This document shows, one piece after another, positions 34,556-44,064 of a stretch of 64,000 bases of DNA; positions within the stretch are counted from its first letter, which is position 1, and every line of letters starts with the position of its first letter. The position numbers and the translations under genes were made by a program. The stretch covers positions 2,542,001-2,606,000 of the forward strand of contig NZ_CP017659.1 of NCBI RefSeq assembly GCF_015326965.1, given 5' to 3'. Source of the stretch: Paenibacillus sp. JZ16 (lineage in GTDB: Bacteria > Bacillota > Bacilli > Paenibacillales > Paenibacillaceae). The notes under the pieces were generated by a model. It was not told the origin of the DNA and searched no databases. It worked only from the letters and a program-made list of their open reading frames with translations.

Positions 34556-34717
34556 GAATGTCTGTCTATACCTTGAATGTCTCTCTATATCCTTGGATGG
34601 CTGCTATATCCTTGAATGATGCCTAACTTCATCAGCTCTCATAATCATGCCCGCCGTGAATGATGCCTAACTTCATCAGCTGTCATAATCATGCTCCGCC
34701 GTGAATGATGACTTATC
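34556..34717. repeat. Short tandem duplications downstream of the MDR gene
   Basis: Three ~20-bp units of the type TTGAATGTCTCTCTATATCC (34556-34614) are followed by two ~45-bp units, TGAATGATGCCTAACTTCATCAGC...ATAATCATGC..CCGCCG. The second kind resembles the end of the coding region at 34717-34740 (GATCATGGTCCACCGTGATGAC), so it may have arisen from it. Confidence 0.7.
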
Positions 34718-34718
34718 C

Positions 34719-35642
34719 TCAATGATCATGGTCCACCGTGATGACAACGCTGCCCCTCTTGCGTCCTTCATCCACATACCGGTGCGCCTCGGCCATTTGC
34801 TCCAATGCATACCTTCTGTCGATGACCGGCTTGATCTTCCCCGTTCCCAGCAGCTCCGCTAGCAATCTCAGATCCTCCATCAGCACCTTGGCTACCCCCT
34901 GCCCTTCAACGGTTACATAGCTCCCGCCCGGGGTGAGCAAATGCTTGCATTTGGATTTTGGCAGTTTACCGACCGCGTCCAGAATAATGTCGTATCGATC
35001 TCCGGTCGTCGTAATGTCCTCTTTGGTATAATCAAGGACCCGATCGGCTCCGAGCGACCTCACCAGCCCCATATTCACGGCACTGCAAACGCCGGTTACC
35101 TCTGCTCCATAATGTTGCTTAGCAAGCTGTACGGCTAACGTCCCAACCGCACCGGACGCTCCATAAATCAGAACCTTGTGCCCCTGCCGGATATTCCCTT
35201 TTCTAAGAAAATGCAGGGCCGTCGTTCCTCCGAAAGATACGGCGGCGGCATCGTCATAAGTCACATGATCGGGCTTTAACAGCAATAACGCATCTTCACG
35301 CATGCAGATATATTGGGCATACGTACCGAATCGCATTCCCCTGAATGCCAAGACCTGATCGCCTACCTTGAATTGCGTAACATCCCTGCCAATCGCTTCG
35401 ACTTCCCCCGCCAGCTCTACCCCGAGTATCGGTTGTCTTGGCTTTCTCAAACCCAGCACCAGCCGCATGGGAATCCTGTACAAAAGAGGACTGCGAAATC
35501 CCCGCACGCGGCAATCCCCCGAATTGACGGTGGTTGCATAAATTTTGATTCGAATTTCGCGATCCTTTGGGATCGGCTTCTCTACCTCTTGCAGCTGTAA
35601 AACATCCGGTGCTCCATAAGCGGTGCATACCATTGCTTTCAT
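34719..35642 (-). CDS. MDR-family NAD(P)-dependent alcohol dehydrogenase/quinone oxidoreductase
   Basis: 307 aa zinc-independent medium-chain reductase. GroES-like N-terminal domain (MVCTAYGAPDVLQLQEVEKP, ILGVELAGEVEAIG) and Rossmann domain with KVLIYGASGAVGTLAVQLAKQ. The structural and catalytic zinc ligands of ADHs are absent. Predicted NADPH-dependent reduction of quinones or enones. The ATG at 35642 follows GGAGG; nine extra upstream codons were rejected. Encoded after the MalT-like regulator on the same strand with a 167-bp gap. Confidence 0.9.
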   Translation of the reverse strand: MKAMVCTAYGAPDVLQLQEVEKPIPKDREIRIKIYATTVNSGDCRVRGFRSPLLYRIPMRLVLGLRKPRQPILGVELAGEVEAIGRDVTQFKVGDQVLAFRGMRFGTYAQYICMREDALLLLKPDHVTYDDAAAVSFGGTTALHFLRKGNIRQGHKVLIYGASGAVGTLAVQLAKQHYGAEVTGVCSAVNMGLVRSLGADRVLDYTKEDITTTGDRYDIILDAVGKLPKSKCKHLLTPGGSYVTVEGQGVAKVLMEDLRLLAELLGTGKIKPVIDRRYALEQMAEAHRYVDEGRKRGSVVITVDHDH

Positions 35643-35809
35643 GGGTTTCCTCCAAACTGGCATTTGCAATCAGTATATCTGCCGTCAGGTACCGGAACAT
35701 AGATACTTAAGTATGGTTTTCTTATGGACAGCACAGTATGGTTCTCTCATGAATAGCGGTATAGGAAGGGAGATAGCCATGGATGAATATGTATACTACG
35801 ATTGTCACC

Positions 35810-38650
35810 TTATAGTAAACCCAGCTCTCGCGCTCGCGCTACAGCTTCGGTACGGCGCGTGGCCTGGAGTTTATCGAAAATCATCCGGTTATGCCCTTTC
35901 ACGGTGCTGAGCGTAACAAAAAGCCTCTCGCTAATCTGACGATTCGATAGCCCCTCGGCAATGAGACGCAGAACCTCCATCTCCCGCCGGCTTAGCGGCT
36001 CAATCAGAGAATCCGCAGGCCGAACAAACCCAGGAACGAATACGGATGTGACTCCACGTTCCCGTCCTTCAGCCTCAAATGCATGCAGCAATCGCTCCAG
36101 ATAGTCATGGATGGGCCATAACAGCTTCTGCTCCGCTTTGTCTACGGCTCCTCTTAAGGGCAGCTGTTTCGGTTTGTCTACAGCTTCACTTAACAGCTTC
36201 TGCTTCGATTTGTTTACAGCTTCGCTTAATGGCCAATGCTTCGGCTTATCTATCTTCTGCCTCGTTTTGCTCAAAGCTGCTGCGTTGATCAATTCCCGCA
36301 TCGGCTCCCCTTCATCGATAAACATCCGGATGAAGCCGCCCGGCTCGCCCATCTCCAGCACATCCGCAATAACTTGTGCCGCTCTCCGTTTCTCCCCACA
36401 GGCGTGAAGGGCCAAAGCCTGCAGCACCATCACCTTAAGCTGTTCGTTCATCCATTCTTTAACTTCCATATCCGTCCGCAGTTGTTCGAGGATGACCAGC
36501 GCTGTCGCCGTATCCCCCTGTGCCAGCAGCACCCTGGCTAGGCTTAGCTTGAGCTCAAACCTCTGGGCAAGCTGCAACGCTGAACTGACATCCCCTTGCC
36601 GCAGCAGGGCAAGCACCTGTGCTTCGGCAATATGGGGCAGCTGATGCGTGAAATGATGCTGACGGGCGAAGTGATCCGCCTTGGCTAACATGGCAGCCGC
36701 TTCGCTCACCGCTCCCCGTGTAAGCTTCAGCCTTGCGAGAAACACCTCGCAGGCCACGCCCCTGTCGATATGCTCGAACTGCCCGGCCAAGCGGAGGGCC
36801 AGCTGTCCATGCTGTTCCGCGGCATCCAGATCATTCCACTCGCTGCATATTCGGGCTAGGCCCAGATGTGCTTCGCATGCTGCCGGCAGTGGAGGATCGC
36901 CCGCCAAATCCAGAACGCGCCGATACGTCTCGGCCGCAACATATAACTGATTCTCCGCTTCCTGAATCATTCCGAGTCCGAGCGTCGCCATCATGTTGAT
37001 CGTGATGTGCCCAATCTTCTGACTGATGATCACGGCTTCCCGATACGCCTTGCCAGCAGCGGCCCGTTCCCCCTGCAGCTGGTAGGCATATCCCAGCGTC
37101 CATATCGTCGCTGTGCGCACGGGCAGATTATGCGGACTCAAAAATTCCAAGGCCCGGCGCGATTCCGCCATGATGGTTTCCGTCTGATGTTGACTGACAG
37201 CAAGCGTGGCACGTATGGAGGCGATATGCCCTATAAGATCCCGGGTATAATCGTCCTCCGCAGCTTGCAGATAGGTTTCGGCGGCTTGAAGTTTAGGTTC
37301 GATACCGGTCATTTGACCGACCATTAACATGGTGGAAGCATGCATGACATGTAGCGCGGGCCTTGCATCCATCTCCTCCTTAGGCAAGGAATCCAGCCAA
37401 TGGAGCACAGGGCCTATTGCCCCACGGAAGATCAAAGGTATCCCCTTCCCTTCAATCAGACGTGCGGCGCGATCCACATCCGAAGCGGCAATCGCATGCT
37501 GGAAAGCTTCCAGCAGAAGATCTTGACGTTCATGCCATTCACTGGCACGACGATGCAATTCGGACACGTCCCTCTCTCCGCCAACCGCAGAAGCACCCGT
37601 TCGGGTCAGACGCTGCCGAAGCGCATCCGAGAACAAATGGTGATATCGGTACCAGCGCCTCTCCGTGTCCAGCGGAACGATGAACAGGTTGACGCGCTCC
37701 AGGTACTCCAGGGTTTCTTGCCCGGAGATGGCGCTCAGCCGAGAATCACGAGCTCCGCTCCGAAGAACGTAGTCACACAATGGACCACACAACCGCTCAA
37801 GAATGGAGGTGTTTAGCAAAAAATCCTGAATATCCTCGGGCTGTTGCTGCAGTGCTTCTTCAACCAGGTAGTCCAGTACGTCACGGTGCTTGCCGCCGAA
37901 GGATCGGATAAAGGTGGCAGCGTCGTGATGGCCCTGCAAAGACAGCGCCGCTAATTGCAGGCCGGCAATCCAGCCCTCCGTGCGCGATTCGAGGAGCGCT
38001 GCATCCTCCGCCGACAAATCCAGTCCCATGGAGCGGCGCAGAAATTCAGAGGCTTCATCGGATGTGAAGCGCAAGTCTGATGTCCGCACTTCCGTCAACT
38101 GGTCCCGGACACGCAGCCGGGCCAAGGGCAGAGCGAGATCCTGGCGGCTGGCGATAACCACATGCATCTGCGGCGGCATGTGCTCGATGAGAAAATCAAG
38201 AGCGCTGTCTATCGCTTTGGAATCCAACACGTGGTAATCGTCAAGAACCAGAATGAATCGATTCGGCAGGGCCGCTATGTGGTTAAGGATGGCCGTGACG
38301 ATACCTTCGAGCGGCAGAGGAAGAGGGGACGGCGCTTGGAGTTTGCTCATGATGCCCTCTCCGATTTCAACCCCGACGGTTTGCAGGGCGGCCACAAGAT
38401 AAGCCAGGAATCTTGCGGGTTCACGATCCCCCTCCTCCAAAGACAACCAGGCGACGGGCAGCGGGGAATCTTTAATCCATTGGCTGAGCAGCGTAGTTTT
38501 ACCGCAGCCTGCAGAGGCAGAAATCATAGTGAGCTTGCGCTGCAGACGCAGTCCCTCGTTCAAACCCTCGATTAGGCGGGGGCGAAGAACAGCCCTCGAT
38601 CGGGGAGATGGTATATACAATTTTGTAGACAAAATAGGCGTGGACATCAT
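35810..38650 (-). CDS. MalT-like LuxR-family ATP-dependent regulator
   Basis: 946 aa from ATGATG at 38650. The N-terminal STAND NTPase has Walker A SASAGCGKTTLLSQW and Walker B RFILVLDDYHVLD, and then the WH segment. The central ~400 residues are TPR-like helices that bind an inducer. The C-terminal LuxR HTH (LSRREMEVLRLIAEGLSNRQISERLFVTLSTVKGH) completes the protein. A linker before the HTH carries a 12-residue repeat (SEAVNKSKQKLL, SEAVDKPKQLPL). Such proteins activate target promoters when ATP and a small ligand are bound. The nearest co-directional target is the MDR oxidoreductase gene. Confidence 0.93.
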   Translation of the reverse strand: MMSTPILSTKLYIPSPRSRAVLRPRLIEGLNEGLRLQRKLTMISASAGCGKTTLLSQWIKDSPLPVAWLSLEEGDREPARFLAYLVAALQTVGVEIGEGIMSKLQAPSPLPLPLEGIVTAILNHIAALPNRFILVLDDYHVLDSKAIDSALDFLIEHMPPQMHVVIASRQDLALPLARLRVRDQLTEVRTSDLRFTSDEASEFLRRSMGLDLSAEDAALLESRTEGWIAGLQLAALSLQGHHDAATFIRSFGGKHRDVLDYLVEEALQQQPEDIQDFLLNTSILERLCGPLCDYVLRSGARDSRLSAISGQETLEYLERVNLFIVPLDTERRWYRYHHLFSDALRQRLTRTGASAVGGERDVSELHRRASEWHERQDLLLEAFQHAIAASDVDRAARLIEGKGIPLIFRGAIGPVLHWLDSLPKEEMDARPALHVMHASTMLMVGQMTGIEPKLQAAETYLQAAEDDYTRDLIGHIASIRATLAVSQHQTETIMAESRRALEFLSPHNLPVRTATIWTLGYAYQLQGERAAAGKAYREAVIISQKIGHITINMMATLGLGMIQEAENQLYVAAETYRRVLDLAGDPPLPAACEAHLGLARICSEWNDLDAAEQHGQLALRLAGQFEHIDRGVACEVFLARLKLTRGAVSEAAAMLAKADHFARQHHFTHQLPHIAEAQVLALLRQGDVSSALQLAQRFELKLSLARVLLAQGDTATALVILEQLRTDMEVKEWMNEQLKVMVLQALALHACGEKRRAAQVIADVLEMGEPGGFIRMFIDEGEPMRELINAAALSKTRQKIDKPKHWPLSEAVNKSKQKLLSEAVDKPKQLPLRGAVDKAEQKLLWPIHDYLERLLHAFEAEGRERGVTSVFVPGFVRPADSLIEPLSRREMEVLRLIAEGLSNRQISERLFVTLSTVKGHNRMIFDKLQATRRTEAVARARELGLL
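36117..36260. repeat. 36-bp tandem repeats inside the MalT-like regulator gene
   Basis: Four 36-bp units at 36117, 36153, 36189 and 36225 encode the in-frame linker repeat; units 2 and 3 are the most alike. Confidence 0.85.
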
Positions 38651-38860
38651 AACCCCCGTTATGCCGTCATTGCAGCATTTTTTAACATATATATTATGAT
38701 AAAGTGTTCGACAGCCTCCCGGTTTTCCCTCTTGTGCGCGATATTCGCTTGCTGCAGTCAAACGCAGAAGCATGATTTACAGGGTTAGGCATACGATGTA
38801 TCCGAAATGCTGGAAGCCCTGTAATTGAACCCATCATTCATGCAAAAGGAGGTTTTTCAG

Positions 38861-39733
38861 ATGAAAATTCACCATTCGATTCCTTGGCGTGACAATCTGT
38901 ATCTGTTCAACTATCGAAGCGTACATACCGAGCCAGTGGAGTATTTTCATTATCATGAAGGGTTGGAGATTCTGTACATTCACGAAGGCGCCGGAAGATA
39001 TTTCGTCGATAATCAAACGTACTCGCTCAAGCCTGGCACCTTGGTGTTGATTAAACCTTTTCAAATTCACCATATTGAAGTCATCGTACCGCCGAATTAC
39101 ATTCGCAGCCTGCTGAAAATCAAAGCCTCCGTCATCGAGCGTTTCCTCACCGCACTCCCACAGTTAACAACCGCGGTTTCACAATTGCTGGAGCATCCGT
39201 GGTCCAATCAGGTGTTTCATTTGTCGCCCAAGGATTCCATATATTTGGAAAATCAGTTTCTGCAATTGCATGAAATGCTGGCCAGCGTTCCGTCCAAGGT
39301 TCAGAAGGAAGTTGTTGCCTTGTTTTTATTTCAATTCTTCACCTACTTCAGTAGCCATATTTACCCGGCGGATCGTAGCGGGGGCTTCAAGTATCCTGCT
39401 CCCGCTGCTTCGATCGAGCCTGTCGGCGCCATGGTTAGGTGGATCGGCAAGCACTATCATCTATCCTTCACGATTAACGAAATGGCTGCGGAGCTTCATT
39501 TCTCTCCCAGTTATTTGTCCAAGCTGTTCAAAGAGCAGATGGGCATGACCATCATCGAATATACGAACAACAAGCGCTTGGAGGAAGCCAGAACGCTTCT
39601 TGGCTTGCCGTTTCTAACAATCGAAGACGTCAGTAAACAGGCCGGATTCAACTACCCCTCGTATTTTATCGCCATGTTCAAGAAAAAGTACGGTTTAACG
39701 CCTCTTCAGTATCGAATGCAGACGGAATTATGA
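38861..39733 (+). CDS. AraC-family regulator
   Basis: 290 aa. N-terminal cupin sensor (HYHEGLEILYIHEGAGRYFVDNQTYSLKPGTLVLIKPFQIH) and C-terminal double HTH (SFTINEMAAELHFSPSYLSKLFKEQMGMTIIEY ... TIEDVSKQAGFNYPSYFIAMFKKKYGLTPLQYR). Start after AAAGGAGG. Probably activates the secreted beta-helix gene that starts 164 bp downstream on the same strand, in response to a sugar; this is inferred from position. Confidence 0.93.
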   Translation: MKIHHSIPWRDNLYLFNYRSVHTEPVEYFHYHEGLEILYIHEGAGRYFVDNQTYSLKPGTLVLIKPFQIHHIEVIVPPNYIRSLLKIKASVIERFLTALPQLTTAVSQLLEHPWSNQVFHLSPKDSIYLENQFLQLHEMLASVPSKVQKEVVALFLFQFFTYFSSHIYPADRSGGFKYPAPAASIEPVGAMVRWIGKHYHLSFTINEMAAELHFSPSYLSKLFKEQMGMTIIEYTNNKRLEEARTLLGLPFLTIEDVSKQAGFNYPSYFIAMFKKKYGLTPLQYRMQTEL

Positions 39734-39897
39734 TATTTTCAAGCAGCAATGTGGTATGGGGATTGGATTATAATTAGAGCGCTTAAACAATGATTCTGAT
39801 CCTTGTTAAGTGAGGTGATGTGTTTCGCACAGAAAGATTTGTAAGGCAATTCATGCGACAGTACGGTGAATCGTGTCCAAAATAGCGAGGAGGTTTC

Positions 39898-40968
39898 ATG
39901 ATGATCAAGCCATCCATCAAGTTTGGCATCGTATCCTTATTTTGCTTCATGCTTGTATTTGCATTCTACCCTGGTCATATTGTAAAGGCGGCAACCAAAA
40001 CGGTCCCGGCCGGTGACGTCGCGACGCTGCGGAGCTACCTAGCCAGCGCGAATCCCGGTGACATTATTGAAGTATCCGGGACCTACTCGGTGTCGGATGG
40101 AACCATTGCAACCTCCCGGAAAGGATCGTCAGGCAATTACATTACGATTCGCGGCACGGGCAGCGGAGCCACTTTTCATTTCACCGCATCGGCAGGCAAT
40201 GCGGCTTTCCATATCAAGAACAGCTATTATAAGCTGGAGAATTTGACGATCAACTCCAACTCTAAATCAAACAAAGGCCTGCTGATTGAGGCCTCTCACG
40301 GCTACGTTACCAACGTAACGGTCAAAAATACGACGGCAGAAGCGTTCAAGATTCGGAAAAACAGCCAGTACTGGCTTGTCTCGAACAGTACCGCCCATAG
40401 CGCGGGGCAAGGCGGGAAGTTCGGCGAGGGCTTCTATGTGGGGGATGCCGATCAGAACTGGACCACACTGCCCAATCCGGATCGAAGCGGATATATTACA
40501 TTCCTGAATTGCAGCGCCATACAGACCAAAAACGACGGCTTTGATTTTAAAGAGGGTACGCATCATATCAAAGTGATCGGCAGCACGGTTGACTTTCATA
40601 ATACAGTCCCGGAGTCGACCGTGGGCAACAACGGAATATTCATGCGGGCCAATGACGTACAGATCATCAACACCACCGTCAAAAACAATGCGGCCACGGG
40701 CCAGGCATTCAGAACAAGCAAAACCACGGCCTCGGACGGAGTATCCTACGGAAGCAATCTGGAGCTTAAGAACGTAACCGCATCGAATATTTCGGGAGCG
40801 ATGATTTACACGAACTATACGTCGAACAAATTGTATACCGACTATACCATGACCGGTGTTGCCGGAGGACTCTACGCTTCCGGCTCCAAAACAGCGACTT
40901 CTTCCAATCCGTCCTCCTTCGTGGAGATGACGTGGAGCGGCGAAGGCGGAGATACTTACGGCTTCTAG
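39898..40968 (+). CDS. Secreted right-handed beta-helix protein, pectate-lyase-like
   Basis: 356 aa. Signal peptide 1-31 (GIVSLFCFMLVFAFY ... VKAA). The rest is a repetitive parallel beta-helix: YYKLENLTINSNS, GYVTNVTVKNTTAEAFKIR, YITFLNCSAIQTKNDGFDFKEG, DVQIINTTVKNNAATGQAF. The NDGFDFK turn supplies acidic residues where Ca2+ and catalytic residues lie in PL9/PL1-type lyases. A pectate or related uronan lyase is likely, but the catalytic residue was not proven. Two consecutive ATGs follow GAGGAGG; the second has the better spacing. Confidence 0.8.
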   Translation: MMIKPSIKFGIVSLFCFMLVFAFYPGHIVKAATKTVPAGDVATLRSYLASANPGDIIEVSGTYSVSDGTIATSRKGSSGNYITIRGTGSGATFHFTASAGNAAFHIKNSYYKLENLTINSNSKSNKGLLIEASHGYVTNVTVKNTTAEAFKIRKNSQYWLVSNSTAHSAGQGGKFGEGFYVGDADQNWTTLPNPDRSGYITFLNCSAIQTKNDGFDFKEGTHHIKVIGSTVDFHNTVPESTVGNNGIFMRANDVQIINTTVKNNAATGQAFRTSKTTASDGVSYGSNLELKNVTASNISGAMIYTNYTSNKLYTDYTMTGVAGGLYASGSKTATSSNPSSFVEMTWSGEGGDTYGF

Positions 40969-40979
40969 CCAAAAGATAT

Positions 40980-41015
40980 GCAGGCCACCCTATGGGTTTT
41001 CTTCAGGTGGCCTGC
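40980..41015 (+). terminator. Hairpin terminator after the beta-helix gene
   Basis: GCAGGCCACC and GGTGGCCTGC pair perfectly around a 16-base T-rich loop, 12 bp past the stop. Confidence 0.75.
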
Positions 41016-41072
41016 TGCTTCATGTTTTCCTAAGCGAATGGCATAATCCGCTCTCATCTCCAATGATCGGAT

Positions 41073-42158
41073 TTACGAAGAAAATGAGCAGATCAACAAC
41101 GCTTCCCGGATCGTCTCGGCCACAATATCCGCTGCCGTTTGTCCTGCAGTCAGGCCTCTGGTGCCTTGCCCCGCCCACAATGACATATACTCCGGATTGT
41201 CTTGGCGATTAGCCGCGTTTCGGATGTCGCGGGTCACCGTATTCTGCGTAGGAAAAGGCAGCGGCTCTATGCCGCTCTGGTCCCATTGCCGGATGAATGC
41301 ATTGCCGATTCCCCTTGCAGGCCGTCCCGAGAACGCTTTGGTGATCACCGTGCTCTCTTCCGTACTCTGAAGGAGCGCTTGCTTGTAAACCTCATGCGCA
41401 CCCGATTCGACTGCGGTCAGGAATCGCGTCCCCATCTGAACGCCTTGGGCTCCAAGAACAAGCGAAGCTGCGAGCCCGCGTCCATCCATCACGCCTCCGG
41501 CGGCAATAACGGGGATCTTGATGCGATCCACGATTTGCGGTACCAAGGCAAACGTTCCGATCTGGGCCCCCATCGGGTGCTCCGAAATATCAAACGTTCC
41601 ACGGTGTCCCCCCGCTTCGCTGCCTTGGGCAACGACGGCATCACACCCTGCCTGCTCAGCCAGCATGGCTTCGCGGACTGTGGTAGCCATCGCAACAACC
41701 CGAAGCCTAGCCGCTTTTGCTTGCTGCATATGAGGCTCATCCAGAATCCCGAATGCCGTACTGATGACAGGCACCTTCTCTTCGATCAGAACCGCGAATT
41801 GCTGCTCGAACCAATCCGGGGTTGCTACGTGGTCCTTGCCCGCATGGGGAATGCCAAGATCATCCCGCATCCGGTTTAACTCCTGTTGAACCTCTCCGAT
41901 TCGCTCATGGCGATCCCGGGCACCGGGCACAAAAAGGTTGACGGCAAAAGGCTGATCCGTCCGCTTGCGGATTTCCTGAATGCTGTCGCGAATGGCAGCC
42001 GGCTCCATGTAAGCCGCACCCAGCGTGCCGAGTCCGCCTGCGTTGGATACGGCGGCGACCAGTTCTACTGTTGTCGGTCCTCCGGCCATCCCTGCCTGCA
42101 AGATCGGATAACGGATTTGGAACAGCTCGCACAGCTCGGTCTGCAGTTGAATGTTCAT
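41073..42158 (-). CDS. Nitronate monooxygenase (2-nitropropane dioxygenase-like)
   Basis: 361 aa FMN-dependent TIM barrel. IRYPILQAGMAGGPTTVELVAAVSNAGGLG, catalytic-region His in VVAQGSEAGGHRGTF, and phosphate-binding PVIAAGGVMDGRGLAASLVLGAQGVQMGTRFL are the class II signatures. Oxidises alkyl nitronates to carbonyl compounds and nitrite, a detoxification step. The ATG at 42158 follows AAAGGAGG at 10 bases. Single-gene unit. Confidence 0.92.
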   Translation of the reverse strand: MNIQLQTELCELFQIRYPILQAGMAGGPTTVELVAAVSNAGGLGTLGAAYMEPAAIRDSIQEIRKRTDQPFAVNLFVPGARDRHERIGEVQQELNRMRDDLGIPHAGKDHVATPDWFEQQFAVLIEEKVPVISTAFGILDEPHMQQAKAARLRVVAMATTVREAMLAEQAGCDAVVAQGSEAGGHRGTFDISEHPMGAQIGTFALVPQIVDRIKIPVIAAGGVMDGRGLAASLVLGAQGVQMGTRFLTAVESGAHEVYKQALLQSTEESTVITKAFSGRPARGIGNAFIRQWDQSGIEPLPFPTQNTVTRDIRNAANRQDNPEYMSLWAGQGTRGLTAGQTAADIVAETIREALLICSFSS

Positions 42159-42275
42159 GATATCATCTACCTCCTTTAACACTACAAATATTATCCTATT
42201 AAATGTGAGAAACTTTCAAATAAAAGAAGAACGCCAATAGGCCAACCAAAAGATTCTGGATAACCTGGTAATAAG

Positions 42276-42312
42276 AAAGCCGCTAAGCACATGAAACGTG
42301 TTTAGCGGCTTT
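42276..42312. terminator. Terminator after tyrS
   Basis: AAAGCCGCTAAGCAC and GTGTTTAGCGGCTTT form a 15-bp stem with one G-T pair and a 7-base loop. Confidence 0.88.
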
Positions 42313-42365
42313 TTATGGGTGTTTTCGTCCGGGGAGACCGTTCTCCCCGATGGTTACAACGTCTT

Positions 42366-43625
42366 CTAGGACATTTTCACCAAGCTGTAGTTTTTCTTGC
42401 CTTTGCGAATGATGATGAAGCGGCCGCCGATCGCTTGGTCGGCTGTCACCTCGTGACCGACGTCGCTGATACGCTCGCCGTTCATCGAGATGGCGCCTTT
42501 GGTAATATCCTCACGAGCTTGCCGCTTGGATGGCTCGATGCCCAGATCCACAAGCCAGTCCACGATATTCTTCGTTTCCGGCGTGGCTTCGAAAGTCGGC
42601 ATCTCCTTAAATCCCTGCTCGATCTCATCGGCCGTAAGGGATTTAATATCGCCGCTGAACAAAGCCGCCGTAATGCGCTTAGCCTGCTCCAGCATCTCTT
42701 CGCCGTGCACGAATCTCGTCATTTCCTCAGCCAGCATTTTTTGCGCTTCGCGTTTATGCGGCTCGCTCTGCACCTTTTCGGCCAATTCGTCAATTTGCTC
42801 TTTGGTCAAGAAGGTGAAGTACTTCAGGTATTTCACAACGTCGCGGTCGTCGGTGTTCGCCCAGAACTGGTAGAACTCGAACGGCGTCGTTTTGTTCGGG
42901 TCGAGCCAGATCGCGCCGCCGGCCGTTTTGCCGAACTTCGTGCCGTCGGCCTTCAGCATGAGCGGTATGGTCAGGCCGAATGCTTTTGCTTCGGGCCCTT
43001 CTTTCTTCCGGATCAGATCCAGGCCGCTTGTAATGTTGCCCCATTGGTCCGATCCGCCGATTTGCAGCTGCACGTCCTCATGCTGGTACAGATGCAGGTA
43101 GTCGACCGACTGCAGGATTTGGTATGAGAATTCCGTAAACGAAATCCCGCTGTCAAGCCGGCTCGCAACCACGTCCTTCGCCAGCATCGAGTTAATGCTG
43201 AAGTTCTTGCCGTAATCGCGCAGGAATTCAATGATGTTGATTTTATGCGTCCAGTCGTAGTTGTTAACCATGCGGATTTGATTGTCACCCTCGGTTACGA
43301 AGAGCTTTTTCATTTGCACGGTCAGCGCGTCAACGTTAGCCTGAACCTGCTCCAGCGTCTGCAGGGAGCGCTCAGTTTGACGTCCGCTTGGATCCCCGAT
43401 GGTGCCTGTCGCTCCCCCGATCAGAATGACCGGACGATGGCCGGCAAGCTGGAAGCGTTTGAGCATGATAAAGGGAATCAGGTGACCGATATGCATGCTG
43501 TCGCCCGTTGGGTCCACGCCGCAGTACAGCGAGATGGATTTTTCATTCGTAAGTTCCCGGAGGCCTTCGGCATCCGTCTGTTGGTTGATCGCATCGCGCC
43601 ATTCCAGTTCGTCGATAATATTCAC
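42366..43625 (-). CDS. tyrS: Tyrosyl-tRNA synthetase
   Basis: 419 aa, normal for bacterial TyrRS. Class I signature HIGH is present as HIGHLIPFIMLKRFQ and KMSKS-type loop as GTKFGKTAGG (KFGKT form of Bacillus-type enzymes). Tyrosine-binding region YCGVDPTGDSMH and YQILQSVDYLHLYQHEDVQLQIGGSDQWGN. A C-terminal S4 RNA-binding domain covers about residues 350-415. Charges tRNA-Tyr in the cytoplasm. Expressed from its own promoter through a tyrosine T-box leader. Confidence 0.97.
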   Translation of the reverse strand: MNIIDELEWRDAINQQTDAEGLRELTNEKSISLYCGVDPTGDSMHIGHLIPFIMLKRFQLAGHRPVILIGGATGTIGDPSGRQTERSLQTLEQVQANVDALTVQMKKLFVTEGDNQIRMVNNYDWTHKINIIEFLRDYGKNFSINSMLAKDVVASRLDSGISFTEFSYQILQSVDYLHLYQHEDVQLQIGGSDQWGNITSGLDLIRKKEGPEAKAFGLTIPLMLKADGTKFGKTAGGAIWLDPNKTTPFEFYQFWANTDDRDVVKYLKYFTFLTKEQIDELAEKVQSEPHKREAQKMLAEEMTRFVHGEEMLEQAKRITAALFSGDIKSLTADEIEQGFKEMPTFEATPETKNIVDWLVDLGIEPSKRQAREDITKGAISMNGERISDVGHEVTADQAIGGRFIIIRKGKKNYSLVKMS

Positions 43626-43689
43626 AGTGTTAACACTCCTTTTAGTTCAGTAATTTCCTTATAACGAAACGTCCAACTCGTTGAAAAAC

Positions 43690-43957
43690 AAAAAATCGCC
43701 CCTTGTCTGTATAGACATAGGGACGATTGTTAACCGTGTTACCACCCTGATTGCACGAATGATCTGCACGCTGCCGCGCGTCATTCATGCCGCTCATTAG
43801 ACGAGATATCGTTCGTCGTTTCCGCTCGGCATTACCCGAGATACTCCAGAGTGTAATTCGCCGCCTTGGTGTGTACCGGGTTCCATCATCCCCCGGCTTT
43901 CTAGAACAGGGACCAAGCTGCTACTGGGCTCTTTCAACGTATGTCGCTTATAAGATT
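43690..43957 (-). ncRNA. Tyrosine T-box riboswitch
   Basis: On the minus strand stem I carries the specifier codon UAC at 43855-43853 (context GAATTACACTC). The antiterminator T-box sequence AGGGTGGTAACACGG spans about 43749-43734; its UGGU pairs with the ACCA end of tRNA-Tyr. The terminator AATCGTCCC...GGGGCGATT with TTTTTT lies near 43694-43728. Uncharged tRNA-Tyr should stabilise the antiterminator and allow tyrS expression. Confidence 0.95.
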
Positions 43958-43963
43958 ACAGAC

Positions 43964-43992
43964 AGTATAGTGAATTAATAAATCGATGTCAA
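43964..43992 (-). promoter_or_regulatory. Sigma-A promoter of the T-box/tyrS unit
   Basis: On the minus strand TTGACA (43992-43987), a 17-bp spacer and TATACT (43969-43964). Confidence 0.85.
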
Positions 43993-44064
43993 CCTGCGTT
44001 TCGGACGGAAGTCCTGCTTTCTCCGACAGGATGGGTAAACGCCGTTAGGCGAGCCCCCTTGGTA

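Noticed and set aside
39765..39786. cre site before the beta-helix gene
   Set aside because: The AGAGCGCTTAAA stretch misses two defining consensus positions.
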